Below, piece by piece: positions 30,280 through 39,227 of a stretch of DNA of 64,000 bases (within the stretch, counting starts at the first letter, position 1; each line of letters starts with the position of its first letter). Position numbers and translations under genes: made by a program. The stretch is taken from the NCBI RefSeq assembly GCF_022385335.1, contig NZ_CP092431.1:1-64000 (forward strand), read 5' to 3'. The notes under the pieces were generated by a model, which did not search any database, was not told the origin of the DNA, and saw only the letters and a program-made list of their open reading frames with translations. Source of the DNA: Streptomyces deccanensis (GTDB taxonomy: Bacteria; Actinomycetota; Actinomycetes; Streptomycetales; Streptomycetaceae).

Positions 30280-30999
30280 TCAGCGGGGGCGCCAGGTGCG
30301 GATTTCGAGGTGGATGATCTGAGCGTCGGGACGGATGCGGCCGGTCTCCACCAGCCACTGGTGCACAGCCGCGGTGACGTCGCCGCCCGCGGCGTCCACG
30401 CGGCGGGCGAAGTCGGCGGCGTCGAAGCCGCCGGCCTGGGCGGAGCCGTAGGAGCGTTCCTCACTGTGGTCAGTGCGCTGGATGACGTCGCGGCGGATGC
30501 CGGGTGAGTCGGTACGGCTGCCAGAAGGGTGCAGGTAGCCGGTCTTGGCGAGGCGCACGGTGAAGGCCAGGCGCAGGCCCCGGCGGGCGGCTTCGGCGAT
30601 CAAGGGGCGCAGGCGGGCGGAGCCGGAGGCGATGGCCTGGGCGCCGACGCGGCCGGTGCCGGAGCCGGTGGGGGTGATCAGGACGGCCTTGGTGCGCACC
30701 CGAGCCCGGGCGCCGGAGGCGGTGGTACGCCGCTGGGTGAGGCGGGCGGCGATGGCGGCGAGTTCGGACAGGTCGGTGATGCCGCCGGTCTCGACGGCGG
30801 CCAGGACCTGCCGGAGGGCGGGGACGAAGGCCGCTCCCTTGTTCTTGGTGTAGAACTGCGAGACCAGGGAGGGGTCGCGGTCGATGATGCGGGCGATGTC
30901 GCGTTTGGTGTAGCCGACCGCTCGGAGCCGGTCGGCGAGATGTGCTGCTTCGTTCAACTCGGGCTGGGGTTGAGGCTGGCGGCGGGGGCGGCGCGGCAT
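30280..30999 (-). CDS. HTH protein coupled to the 700-aa protein
   Basis: A 239-aa protein from ATG 30999; its start shares one base with the stop of the upstream gene (TGATG). An N-terminal helix-turn-helix is visible at about residues 20-55 (LRAVGYTKRDIARIIDRDPS, then LVSQFYTKNKG), which reads as a replicon or regulatory type. The C-terminal half is a mixed alpha/beta stretch ending DAQIIHLEIRTWRPR. Translational coupling to the large protein at 30999-33101 argues for a shared job, possibly DNA replication or plasmid maintenance. No family name can be given. Confidence 0.7.
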   Translation of the reverse strand: MPRRPRRQPQPQPELNEAAHLADRLRAVGYTKRDIARIIDRDPSLVSQFYTKNKGAAFVPALRQVLAAVETGGITDLSELAAIAARLTQRRTTASGARARVRTKAVLITPTGSGTGRVGAQAIASGSARLRPLIAEAARRGLRLAFTVRLAKTGYLHPSGSRTDSPGIRRDVIQRTDHSEERSYGSAQAGGFDAADFARRVDAAGGDVTAAVHQWLVETGRIRPDAQIIHLEIRTWRPR

Positions 31000-33101
31000 C
31001 AGGCCTCCCGCTCAGCAGTGAGGGCCGCGCGTCCGGCCTCCCGCAGCGTAAGGAGTTCTTCTTCGCTTGTGGGGGCGGTGACGGGGCCGGTGAGGCGGCC
31101 ACGCAGGAGATAGTCGCCGGGCTGATGGTGATACGGCCAGTCGTGGGGCTGAGTGAGGTAGAGGGCGTCGGTGCGGAAGGCGACGACCGTACCGGGCAGG
31201 GTGTGCAGGGCACCGGCGTACGTGTCGTCGTCACGGTGACGCTGGGTGAGCAGGGCGGCGCGTGCTGCGGACCAGATGGCGGCGGCCCATTCGGGGTGGG
31301 CGTTGGGGTCGCGGGCGAATCCGGTGGGCTTTTGCCAGGTGATCAGTTCGTCGTCGAAGCCGATGATTTCGGCGTCCGGGGGCACGTCGCGCTCCAGGGT
31401 GCGGGGGGTGGTGCCGGTGACCATGCGAGGGCGCTGGGCGAAGGAGCCGATGCCGTACAGGAGGATGGAACGCACGGCGCGGGAGGCCAGGTGGGCGGCG
31501 CGGGCCTGCTGGGGATCGCCCTGGAAGTGAGCCTGGGCGGAGAGATTGGTCCAGGTCTCTTTCAGCTTCTTGGCCCAGTCGTCCAGCGGTTTGCCGTCCT
31601 CCCACAGGATGCCATCGAGGATCTCGACCTTCCACGGCTGGATCGGGTTGGTCAGGGCGGTGTGGATCTCGGGGCCGCCGGCCCAGGTGGTGAAGGTGGT
31701 CCCGGGCGTGGCCGGATAGTGCCATGCGCGGTCTCCGGGGGCCGGTGCCGACAGGAGGCCGACATGGTTCCAGGTGTCGGGGACGGTGACGCGGACCTGC
31801 CAGTGCCCGCACCCGTACAGGGCCCGCATCTGTTCCTTCTCGCTCCAGGCGGCGAAGGTGGTGGCGGTGATGCGGCGGGGCGTGCCGACGGGGGATTTCC
31901 ACGTGTGCTTGGCGTAGGCGAAGGTGCGGTCGTACTCGACGAGTTGTGGCAGCTGCTCGGGAACGCGGGGCGGGGTGAGCAGCTCGTTGCGGCCCTGTCC
32001 AGCTGTGGCGTGGAGCAGGCCGCGCAGTTCTTCCGACAGGACGGGGAAGCCGTCGGCGTGCTGGCCGCGGGTGGGGATGGTGCGCGTCCACAGGTCGCGG
32101 CCGGTCTGGGAGGGGGAGCCCATGATCACCGCGTCGTCCCAGTGGCGGCGCAGCGCCTGCCACAGCAGCACGAAAGCATCACGAACGGTGTGAGGGTCGT
32201 CGCCGTCGGTGTCGAACCACTCCCCCACGGAGCGGATCTCCACGTGGTGGTCGCCACTTGCGGACTGGTAGCGGCCGACGGGGTTGCGGGCGTGGACGAA
32301 GTGTCCGGCCATGCGGTCGCGGCCGCGGCCGGTGTCGGTGCGCCAGCCGGCGATGGGGGCGTTCAGCCAGGCGGCGACCGCGTCGCGGAGGTAGGGGTAG
32401 CGGTCGGCATCCCGGTGCCAGGGGTCGCCTGCGGTGATGTAGATGCGTTCCACGTCCTCGGGGACGGTGTGGAAGACGGCGGTGAGGATGTCGGCGGCCG
32501 ACCGGCCGGCGAGGTCGAGATGGTGGGTCTGGCTGCGGTGGACCAGGACCCCTGTGGTGGCGTCCAGGAAGACCGTGGAGCGCGCCTGCTGGGTGAAGTT
32601 CGGCCTGGTGGAGACCAGACCGGTGGTGTGAGTGAACCAGGCGTCACCGCTGGAACCGGCCGGGATCGACGGCAGCTCCCGCCGCGCCTCCGAGGGTGAT
32701 GCGGGCGGCTCCGAGGACACGGTGTGCGTCTCGGGGGCAGCAGTGCCTGCGGAAGCGGGGGTTGTTGTGGGACCGGGAGCGGCCTGTGTCTGCGTCGGCA
32801 GGGACGCCACGGCCGCGGAAGGAGCCTTCACAGGGGACGGCTTCGGTGCCGGCGACTGCGGGGCCTGCTGCACGGCGAGACTGTCGGGGGCCAGGCTGGG
32901 GGCGAGGGCGACGACATCGGCCACACCCAGGCCGGCCGCCGGGGCGATCCGCTCCGCCTTCGCCTTCTCGTAGGAGGCCAGCTGGACGATCTGCTTGTCC
33001 CGGTCCGCTTCCAGCTTCGCGAGCGCGGCCCGCGTCTTCTTGATCTGGTCCCGCACGCCGCGTAGATCGGCCAGCGCTGCGTTGTAGCTCTGTGCGTCCA
33101 T
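30999..33101 (-). CDS. 700-aa coiled-coil protein with possible family-B polymerase-like motifs
   Basis: The start is ATG 33101 behind an AAGGAAG ribosome site. Residues 1-37 form a coiled coil (QIKKTRAALAKLEADRDKQI), followed by a Pro/Ala linker to about 150. The body begins with an RNase H-like strand pattern (STVFLDATTGVLVHRS). Further on, EYDRTFAYAK near residue 389 resembles polymerase motif A; KLKETWTNL with AVRSILLYGIGSFA near 511-553 resembles motif B (K...N..YG); and FRTDALYLT near 642 resembles the DTD of motif C. These three in order suggest a diverged family-B polymerase or a related replication protein. This is my inference, not a recognised family match. It is coupled to a downstream HTH protein and sits 26 bp after a MerR-like gene. 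Confidence 0.55.
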   Translation of the reverse strand: MDAQSYNAALADLRGVRDQIKKTRAALAKLEADRDKQIVQLASYEKAKAERIAPAAGLGVADVVALAPSLAPDSLAVQQAPQSPAPKPSPVKAPSAAVASLPTQTQAAPGPTTTPASAGTAAPETHTVSSEPPASPSEARRELPSIPAGSSGDAWFTHTTGLVSTRPNFTQQARSTVFLDATTGVLVHRSQTHHLDLAGRSAADILTAVFHTVPEDVERIYITAGDPWHRDADRYPYLRDAVAAWLNAPIAGWRTDTGRGRDRMAGHFVHARNPVGRYQSASGDHHVEIRSVGEWFDTDGDDPHTVRDAFVLLWQALRRHWDDAVIMGSPSQTGRDLWTRTIPTRGQHADGFPVLSEELRGLLHATAGQGRNELLTPPRVPEQLPQLVEYDRTFAYAKHTWKSPVGTPRRITATTFAAWSEKEQMRALYGCGHWQVRVTVPDTWNHVGLLSAPAPGDRAWHYPATPGTTFTTWAGGPEIHTALTNPIQPWKVEILDGILWEDGKPLDDWAKKLKETWTNLSAQAHFQGDPQQARAAHLASRAVRSILLYGIGSFAQRPRMVTGTTPRTLERDVPPDAEIIGFDDELITWQKPTGFARDPNAHPEWAAAIWSAARAALLTQRHRDDDTYAGALHTLPGTVVAFRTDALYLTQPHDWPYHHQPGDYLLRGRLTGPVTAPTSEEELLTLREAGRAALTAEREA

Positions 33102-33126
33102 CGAGGCTTCCTTGTCCGAAGCGGCT

Positions 33127-33735
33127 TCAGCCAGTAGTAGCGGTGTTCGTGGTGACGTAGGCAATGGCCCCGCCCGAGTGGGAGGCAAGCCGCGTGCCCA
33201 GCAGCAACTCGGCAAGCCTGCGGTCGCCGTCGAGATCGGAGGTGATCACTGTCGTCGGAGCGGCAAGATCGGTCACGTAGCCCGCGAGGCGGGCTTCGGG
33301 AAAGGCGTGTTTGCCGGCGAAGTTCTTCTCCCACCGTTGAAGGCCGGTCAGCACGGCCACGACGTAGCCCGACAGGGTGACCGGCAGCACTCCCCCGGCC
33401 GCGACACTCGCCGCGTCGCACCGCCACCAGCCGCGCAGCGCCTTCACGAGGTGGTCGGGGCTGAGCGTGGCGGCGAAGCCGATCCAGTCCCGGTCGTCGT
33501 CGTGCGCGGGCTGGGCGGCGTCAACGCGCAGGACAGCGATCTCTGGGGCGTCGAGCTGGTGCACGGGAGCGTGGCGGCGCGCGCTGAGAGCTTGCACGAC
33601 GCTGAGGGGGGTCATGACCCGGACTCCACGCTGGGAATGCCCGGGGAGCAGGTCGGCATGGATGAGGCGCCGGAATGTCGTGACGGCGAAGCCGAGTTCC
33701 TCTGCTGCTTGTCCGGTTGTTAGCAAGATGCCCAT
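33127..33735 (-). CDS. Helix-turn-helix (MerR/excisionase-like) protein, 202 aa
   Basis: The N-terminus MGILLTTGQAAEELGFAVTT with FRRLIHADLLPGH is a winged-helix HTH of the MerR/excisionase kind, with the wing RGVRVMTPLSVVQAL. The rest is an alpha/beta region with no enzyme signature, ending VTTNTATTG. It lies 26 bp upstream of the 700-aa protein gene and is probably co-transcribed. A CATGCG...CGCATG inverted repeat (33751-33756 and 33775-33780) lies just upstream of its start and may be its operator. Confidence 0.7.
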   Translation of the reverse strand: MGILLTTGQAAEELGFAVTTFRRLIHADLLPGHSQRGVRVMTPLSVVQALSARRHAPVHQLDAPEIAVLRVDAAQPAHDDDRDWIGFAATLSPDHLVKALRGWWRCDAASVAAGGVLPVTLSGYVVAVLTGLQRWEKNFAGKHAFPEARLAGYVTDLAAPTTVITSDLDGDRRLAELLLGTRLASHSGGAIAYVTTNTATTG

Positions 33736-34162
33736 CCTCCGCCCCCATCACATGCGAACTCTGTTATCTGATTGCGCATGCACTTTAGCGATCGATCCGA
33801 AAGGGCGTCAAAGATGGCGGGTCGTGCTGGGTCGACTGCTCTGAGGCAGGGGGACGTCACGCCTGTGCGGGCAGCTTCGTCGCATCGTGATCGCGGAGCC
33901 GGGGGTCTGCGGGTGACAGCAGATGGGGGCTGCCCGGCCGGGGGCTGGCAGCAACTGCACCCTGGCCTGCGGGGCGGCGCCCGCTACCGGCTGCATCGTT
34001 GGGGATTTGCCCTACTGGCGGTCCAGGGTCTGCTCTGACGTAGTGCGGCGGGCTGCCGGGCACTGGCTGGTCGCTGGTGGAAAGCAGCAGTGTGCGTGCG
34101 TCACCCAGTCGGCAGGCGTTCGTTTCCTCTACCGACGTATTCGTGTGGACAAAGGAGCGCCG
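33736..34162. other. Intergenic region ahead of the SMC-like gene
   Basis: About 430 bp without a supportable gene. It holds an AT-richer patch (33750-33800) with the inverted repeat CATGCG/CGCATG, likely the promoter region of the minus-strand HTH gene. The ribosome site AAAGGAG (34151-34157) belongs to the plus-strand ATPase. Short open frames here show no protein-like composition. Confidence 0.5.
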
Positions 34163-34852
34163 GTGGGCCCGTCGTTGGTGATCGAACGGTTTGAGTTCCA
34201 GCGCGGCGGGGTCTGGTATGCCCGCTACTTCAAGGGGCTGGTGACCTTCCTGGTCGGGCATTCGAAAGCGGGGAAGTCGACCGCTGTGGAGGCTCTGCTG
34301 TATCCGCTGGGGCTGAGGACGGCGACGGTCATGCCGGAGGTGCGCAGCTGTCAGTATCTTCGCCTGGTGTTCCGCGTCGCCGGGGTGCGCTGGCAGGCAA
34401 CGCGCAGCGGATCGGATCCGCGGGCGCGGGTGTCATTGAAAAATCTCGACGATCCCCGCGCGATCGAGCATTCGCTTGCGGTCACGTCGTCGAAAGCCAC
34501 GGAGATGACGGCGGGCGCGTTCGTGCAGGACCTGCTCGGCTTGTCGGCCGCGGTCCGCGGCACGTCACGTGCTGGGCTGGATGAGTTCTACACCACTGTG
34601 ATGGCGTTGCGGCAGAACACCATCGCCTCGGAGTTCCTCGGCGGGGGCAAGGACGCATCGCGCGTGCTTGCGCTGGAAGTGGTGCTCGGGCTGTGGAACG
34701 AGGAGCTCGCGGGTCTGGAGAAGAACGCGTCCGAGACTGAAAGCCGATTTCGGGCTGCCCAATCTGCGCTGAGGCAGTTCAAGAAGCTCCGTGACACCGG
34801 CGCTCTGGCCGATCCGGACAGTGTGCGCGCCGAGTGTGAGCAAAAGCAGCAT
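34163..34852 (+). pseudogene. SMC/Rad50-like ATPase, N-terminal part (interrupted by IS3 element)
   Basis: The start is GTG 34163, five bases after AAAGGAG. It reads VGPSLVIERFEFQRGG and has an ABC-type P-loop GHSKAGKST at residues 32-40, then LLGLSAAVRG and the start of a coiled coil (ELAGLEKNASETESRF). At 34852 an IS3-family element enters, duplicating CAT. Joining 34852 to 36182 restores frame (KQH then EHQAAAGRWQ) and gives one 615-aa protein. No start belonging to the second half exists. Small SMC-like ATPases with a zinc hook are frequent in anti-phage loci, where they sense DNA ends or control a nuclease partner; the downstream Mrr-type nuclease fits that pattern. Confidence 0.8.
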
Positions 34853-34883
34853 TGAGGTTCCCCCGCTGCGCGGGAGTGGCTGA

Positions 34884-35804
34884 CTAGCAGGTCAGGGCGG
34901 GTTGACGTGGTTTCAGGTTCACTTGTTCGGCCGCTGCCTGGTCGGCGTAGTGCTTCTCCTCGAACTCGATGGGGCTGAGGTAGCCGAGGCGCTTCTGGAT
35001 GCGGCGGGGGTTATAGAAGCCGTCGATGTACTCGAAGAGCGCGAGGTTCGCCTCGGCTCTGGTGTCGAAGGTCCGTCCGCGGATGCACTCGGTCTTGATC
35101 AGCATCCACAGGTTCTCCGCCAGGGCATTGTCGAAGGAGTCGCCGACCGAGCCCATGGACGCTTGAACACCTGCTCTGACCAGGCGGGTTGTGAGCTTGA
35201 TAGACGTGTATTGCGTGCCGTGATCGGCATGGTGGACGAGTTCGCCAGGGGCGACCTCGCGGCTGGCCAGTGCGTACTCGAGCGAGGTGAGGACCAGGTC
35301 GGCGTCCGCGCGGGCGGAGGTCTCCCAGGCCACGACTCTGCGGGAGAAGGCGTCGCGGATCGCCGACAGCCACAGTGGCCCCTCCAGGGTGGGAATCATG
35401 GTCAGGTCGGTGACCCACAACCGGTTCGGCGCGAGTGCGGTGAAGTCGCGTTGCACCAGGTCAGGGGCGAGGTCGGCGTCTGGGTCGCGGCGGGTGAAGC
35501 CCTTGCTCCTGCGGGGGCTGATCCCGGCCAGGCCGGCCTGGCGCATGAGCCGCTCGACCCGCTTGCGGCCGACGTGGACGCCCTCGCGCTTCAGGACGGC
35601 ATGGATCCTGGGCGATCCGTAGATCCCGCCGGAGTCCTGGTGGATCCGTCGGATCTGCCCGGTCAGCTCGGTGTCCTGGCGGATCCGTTCGCAGGGGTCC
35701 TTCTCAGCCTGGCGCCAGCGGTAGTAGGTGGAGGAGGGGATGTGCAGTTCCCGCAGTACGGGCTCGACCCCCAGGTGCGGGTGCTCGTCTAGGAGTGCGG
35801 TCAC
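34884..35804 (-). CDS. IS3-family transposase OrfB, copy B
   Basis: A 306-aa DDE integrase identical in sequence to OrfB of copy A (9705-10625), with LWVTDLTMIP, HHADHGTQYTS and the E in ENLWMLIKTE. It begins at GTG 35804, overlapping the orfA stop as GTGA. It is intact and potentially able to move both copies. Its presence inside a second defence-type gene indicates recent transposition in this replicon. Confidence 0.95.
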   Translation of the reverse strand: MTALLDEHPHLGVEPVLRELHIPSSTYYRWRQAEKDPCERIRQDTELTGQIRRIHQDSGGIYGSPRIHAVLKREGVHVGRKRVERLMRQAGLAGISPRRSKGFTRRDPDADLAPDLVQRDFTALAPNRLWVTDLTMIPTLEGPLWLSAIRDAFSRRVVAWETSARADADLVLTSLEYALASREVAPGELVHHADHGTQYTSIKLTTRLVRAGVQASMGSVGDSFDNALAENLWMLIKTECIRGRTFDTRAEANLALFEYIDGFYNPRRIQKRLGYLSPIEFEEKHYADQAAAEQVNLKPRQPALTC

Positions 35805-36109
35805 CTGGGCCGGGTCGGGTCGAGCTGCGCGGCGAAAAAAGCCGAGGCCGTCCGCAGGACCTCGTTCGCCCGGCGCAGGTCCCGCACCTCGCGCCGCAGC
35901 TGGACGAGCTCGTTCTTCTCTTCGGTGGTGAGCAGGTCATCCCGCTCGCCGGCGTCGGCCTCGGCCTGCCGGATCCAGTTCCGCAGGGCTTCGTGATGCA
36001 CGCCGAGCTCCTCAGCCATGCGGCGGATCACCGGCTTCGGCTCGGCGGTCCGATACATCCGCACCGCACGCTCACGCAACTCCAGCGGGTACTTCCTCGG
36101 GGCAGGCAT
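35801..36109 (-). CDS. IS3-family OrfA, copy B
   Basis: Identical to OrfA of copy A: MPAPRKYPLELRERAVRM, helix-turn-helix, then a leucine-zipper-like helix. The start ATG 36109 is preceded by GAGAGGAG. It supplies DNA binding for the transposase. Confidence 0.9.
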   Translation of the reverse strand: MPAPRKYPLELRERAVRMYRTAEPKPVIRRMAEELGVHHEALRNWIRQAEADAGERDDLLTTEEKNELVQLRREVRDLRRANEVLRTASAFFAAQLDPTRPR

Positions 36110-36181
36110 CGTCTGGGCTCCTCTCATGAGACCCATCTGACCTGCTGTCACCTTTCCCCGCATCTCGGGGGAACCTCACAT

Positions 36182-37339
36182 GAGCACCAGGCTGCCGCCG
36201 GTCGCTGGCAGAAGGCAGCCGGTGCGCTGACCGCGGCGGTGGGGGAACACGGGCGCTTGGTTGCCCTGCACAAGGCGGCGGACCAGCAGCGCAGGAAGGC
36301 TGCGCGGCAGGCAGAGGTGGTCCAGGGCAAGCTGAGCCGGGTCATGGCGGATCAGGCCCGGACGGAGGGCGAGCTCGCCGCGCTGCTCAACCCGGCGGCG
36401 CAGGACTGCTCCCACTGCGGGCAGGTGTTGCCCGAGCGGGCGCCCGGCCTGTGCCCGCAGTGCGGCCTGGTCCACCCCGGCGGCCAGGACCGGCGTGAAC
36501 GGCAGATCGCCACCGCGCGGGCGCGATCGGAGCGGCTGGCTCGGAAGGTTAAGGCGCTGCAAGGGGATATGACGACCGTGGTGCAGGCAGCGCAGGAGGC
36601 GGAAACGGCCGCAGCAGATGCGCTTGCCGCGCGTGATGACTACGACCGGGACCATGTCGCTTCGGCCCGCACGCTTGCTCAGTCGGCGGAGAAGGAGGCC
36701 CATGGTCTGAGCCGGGACGTGGCTCAGCTCAAGCGGCGTCTTCAGGACGCCGACTACATCAGCGCCCAGGATACGGCCGTCGCGGCGGCGAAGGAAGCGA
36801 TGGAGCAGGCGCAGGCCGCCCGCGACGCCGTGAAGAGCGCCCAGGAGGTACGCCGAAAGGAGGTTACCGGTCGCTGGTCGCAGTTCTTCCTGGAGCGGCT
36901 GCGTCAGATCAACCCGGCTGTCGAGGCCGCCTCCATCGATCCGTTGGACTTCACCACACGGGTCAAGGAGCACGGCGATGTCGACAAGACGTTCGCCGAC
37001 AGCTCGGTTGGAGGCAGCCCGAGGGCTGCCACGAACGTCGCGCTGCTACTGGCCCTGCGTGACCTCGGCCGCGTGGATCCCCTGGCCCGGGTCCCTCCGC
37101 TGCTGATCATCGACTCGCCTCTGGCTGGCCTGGGCGCGACAGGTCTCGACCAGGACACTAGTCTGCGTCTGATCGACACGCTGATCTCCATCGCCGATGA
37201 CCCCTCGGCCGACGGTTACGCCTGTCAGGTCATCGCCGCAACCAACGACCCGCTCCCCCGTCCCTACCCTGGTGTGCGGGAGATCCACATCAACGACGAG
37301 CACCGGTTCTTCGATCACGCCCCCGTCCACGCTGGCTGA
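36182..37339 (+). pseudogene. SMC/Rad50-like ATPase, zinc hook and C-terminal part
   Basis: Continuation of the gene broken at 34852. In the restored protein a zinc hook CSHCGQ...CPQCG lies at about residues 306-323 between two coiled-coil arms rich in Ala, Gln and Arg. The C-terminal lobe has DSSVGGSPRAATNVALLLAL near residue 510 (signature-like) and Walker B LLIIDSPLAGLG near 537-545, followed by VIAATNDPLP. The order P-loop, coil, hook, coil and Walker B is Rad50-like, but at 615 aa it is about half the length of SbcC, so the arms are short. It ends about 300 bp before the Mrr-type nuclease gene. Confidence 0.8.
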
Positions 37340-37644
37340 GCGAAGCAGGCCAGGAGTACCGAGGGGCCGGCCGGTCCCCTCGGTCCCGGCGGCCGCTGCG
37401 CCAGCTCGAGCGGCAGCATCTGGCCGCCGAGTTGCTGGCGTTGCCCGGCGGGCACCGGTGTTGCAAGCTATGGATCAGCGACGACGCCTGAACACCCCCC
37501 TCCACGCTGCCGCGGGCGGTCCAAGCGGTGCGTGTGAAAAGCCGTCGTCCTCCGAGCGAGTCAGGCCATGGGCGGACGCTGGAGATTGCCCTGCCCGCGA
37601 ACGGGGCAGCTCTTTTACTTTCACCTGTGGTCGGGGGGCGGCGA
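37340..37644. other. Gap between SMC-like ATPase and Mrr-type nuclease
   Basis: About 300 bp. The frame of the nuclease is open upstream to 37528, but that part (VKSRRPPSESGHGRTLE) is not protein-like compared with the start at 37645. I see no other gene and no clear terminator. Confidence 0.4.
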
Positions 37645-39159
37645 ATGGCGCGTAGAAAGTCGTTGGCGGCGCAGTTGTTGCAGGCGTACCGGGACAGCCA
37701 GAAGGCCAAGGCCGCAGCGGCCAGGCGCGCTGAGGCGGAGCAGGCGCGTCAGGCGCGGGCCGCGGAGCGCGAGGCCGCCGAGCGGGTAAAGCAGGAAGCA
37801 CGTCGAGAACGCGAGCAGGCGCAGGCGTGGATGCGCGCACAGAAGGAGAAGCAGGCACAGCGGACTGCCGAGTCGCGTAAGGCCGAGCAGATCGTGCGGG
37901 ATCTTGAGAAGCGTCAGGCTGCGCGGGCGAAGGAACTCGAGCAGAAGCGTCGCGCGGAGGCCCGCGAGAAGGCTGCGGCGGAGCGGCGTGCGAAGCAGGA
38001 GGGCGTTGAGAATTTACGCCGGGAGGCTGCAGGGCGGACGGCCCAGGTCGAAGAACGGCTCGAGGAGCTGACTGCTGTCCTGATTGACCGCCCCGGTGGG
38101 CTGCCCGGGCTGCGGCTGGAGGCGGAGCAGGCGCTCGGTGAAGGAGACTTCGAAGGGTTCGCGGTCGCAGTGGAGAGGACGCTGGGCTCCATCAGGTATC
38201 CGGAAGGCCTTGGTGGCGCTCGGCGGGCGGCGTTCGCTCCTGAGTCCCGGGAGCTGATTTTGGAGATCGAGCTCCCCGTCCAGGCGGTGGTTCCCTCGGT
38301 CACGCAGTATCGGTTCAAAGCCTCTGCTCCCCCGGCTGTGGTCCCGCAGCCACGCAAGGAGAGTGAGTGCAAGGCGTTGTACAGAGATTTGGTGGCCAGA
38401 CTCGCGCTGCGGGCGATCGACGAGGCCTTCGCTGTGACGCCGCCGTCGCTCGTGGACGGAGTTGCGTTCAACGGGAAGGTGCACGCCAAGGACCGTGCCA
38501 CCGGCAAGTCGATCGAGCCGTGTCTGATCAGTGTGCGGGTCAGCCGGGAGACATTCGGGGAACTCGTGCTGGACGAGCCGGAACTCGCCCCGGTGCAGAG
38601 CCTTCACCATCTCAACGCGATCGTCTCCCAGCACCCTTACGACCTTGAACCGGTTCCGCCCGTTGTCACGTTCGACCTGACCCGGTACAAGATCGCCCCG
38701 GAGCGCGACGTCGTCGCCGGCCTCGACAGCCGGCCCGACCTCGTCGCGATGGACCCGATCGATTTCGAGCATCTCATCCGGCGCCTGTTCGAGAAGATCG
38801 GGCTCAAGTCGTGGGTGACCCAGGCGTCTAGAGACGACGGCATCGACGCTGTCGCGGTCAATGAGGAACCCCTCATCGGCGGGCTGTGCATCATCCAGGC
38901 CAAACGCTCGAAGAACGTGGTCTCCGCCGAGACGGTGCGGTCGGTCGCGGGCATCGTGAACGACAAGAACGCTTCGAAGGGCATCGTGGTCACCACCGCG
39001 TGGTTCGGCAAGGCGAGCTGGGACTTCGCTCCCCGTAACCGCGTCGAACTCATCGACGGCCGGCATCTCAAAGCCCTGCTGCTGGAGCATCTCGGCATCG
39101 ACGCTCTGATCGGCCTGCCCAAGCTCCCGCCGGGCTGGCAGACACGCGACCTGAACTGA
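37645..39159 (+). CDS. Coiled-coil protein with Mrr-type restriction endonuclease domain
   Basis: A 504-aa protein from ATG 37645 (MARRKSLAAQLLQAYRD). Residues about 10-135 are an uninterrupted, highly charged coiled coil (repeats such as KAEQIVRDLEKRQAARAKEL). A middle domain (residues 140-360) is unknown. The C-terminal 140 residues are Mrr-like: MDPIDFEHLIRRLFEKIG near 370-386, a DDGIDAVA block near 396-402 and IIQAKRS near 416-422, which gives the E...D...QxK active site of Mrr_cat nucleases. Mrr enzymes cleave modified or foreign DNA. The neighbour SMC-like ATPase suggests an ATPase-nuclease defence pair. An upstream GTG start at 37528 is less likely. Confidence 0.82.
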   Translation: MARRKSLAAQLLQAYRDSQKAKAAAARRAEAEQARQARAAEREAAERVKQEARREREQAQAWMRAQKEKQAQRTAESRKAEQIVRDLEKRQAARAKELEQKRRAEAREKAAAERRAKQEGVENLRREAAGRTAQVEERLEELTAVLIDRPGGLPGLRLEAEQALGEGDFEGFAVAVERTLGSIRYPEGLGGARRAAFAPESRELILEIELPVQAVVPSVTQYRFKASAPPAVVPQPRKESECKALYRDLVARLALRAIDEAFAVTPPSLVDGVAFNGKVHAKDRATGKSIEPCLISVRVSRETFGELVLDEPELAPVQSLHHLNAIVSQHPYDLEPVPPVVTFDLTRYKIAPERDVVAGLDSRPDLVAMDPIDFEHLIRRLFEKIGLKSWVTQASRDDGIDAVAVNEEPLIGGLCIIQAKRSKNVVSAETVRSVAGIVNDKNASKGIVVTTAWFGKASWDFAPRNRVELIDGRHLKALLLEHLGIDALIGLPKLPPGWQTRDLN

Positions 39160-39227
39160 CGCCACCCTCGTGTCCTTTCGTGCCGGTGTGCGGTTGGAGA
39201 CAGCGGTTCGACACGAGAGGAACAAGC

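Larger units (their letters stand above)
34853..36178 (-). mobile_element. IS3-family insertion sequence, copy B (1326 bp)
   Basis: Same length, ends (TGAGGTTCCCCCG) and gene content as the copy at 9674-10999. The target duplication is CAT at 34850-34852 and 36179-36181. It is oriented like copy A, so the two form direct repeats 25.2 kb apart. Confidence 0.95.

Noticed and set aside
30942..32699. 585-aa plus-strand open frame
   Set aside because: Shadow of the 700-aa minus-strand protein; composition is atypical and there is no ribosome site.
33772..34038. Small plus-strand gene in the gap before the SMC-like ATPase
   Set aside because: No ribosome site, low-complexity composition, and it overlaps a likely promoter region.
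37528..37644. N-terminal extension of the Mrr-type nuclease
   Set aside because: The extension is not protein-like, and MARRKSLAAQLL at 37645 is a natural start of the coiled coil.
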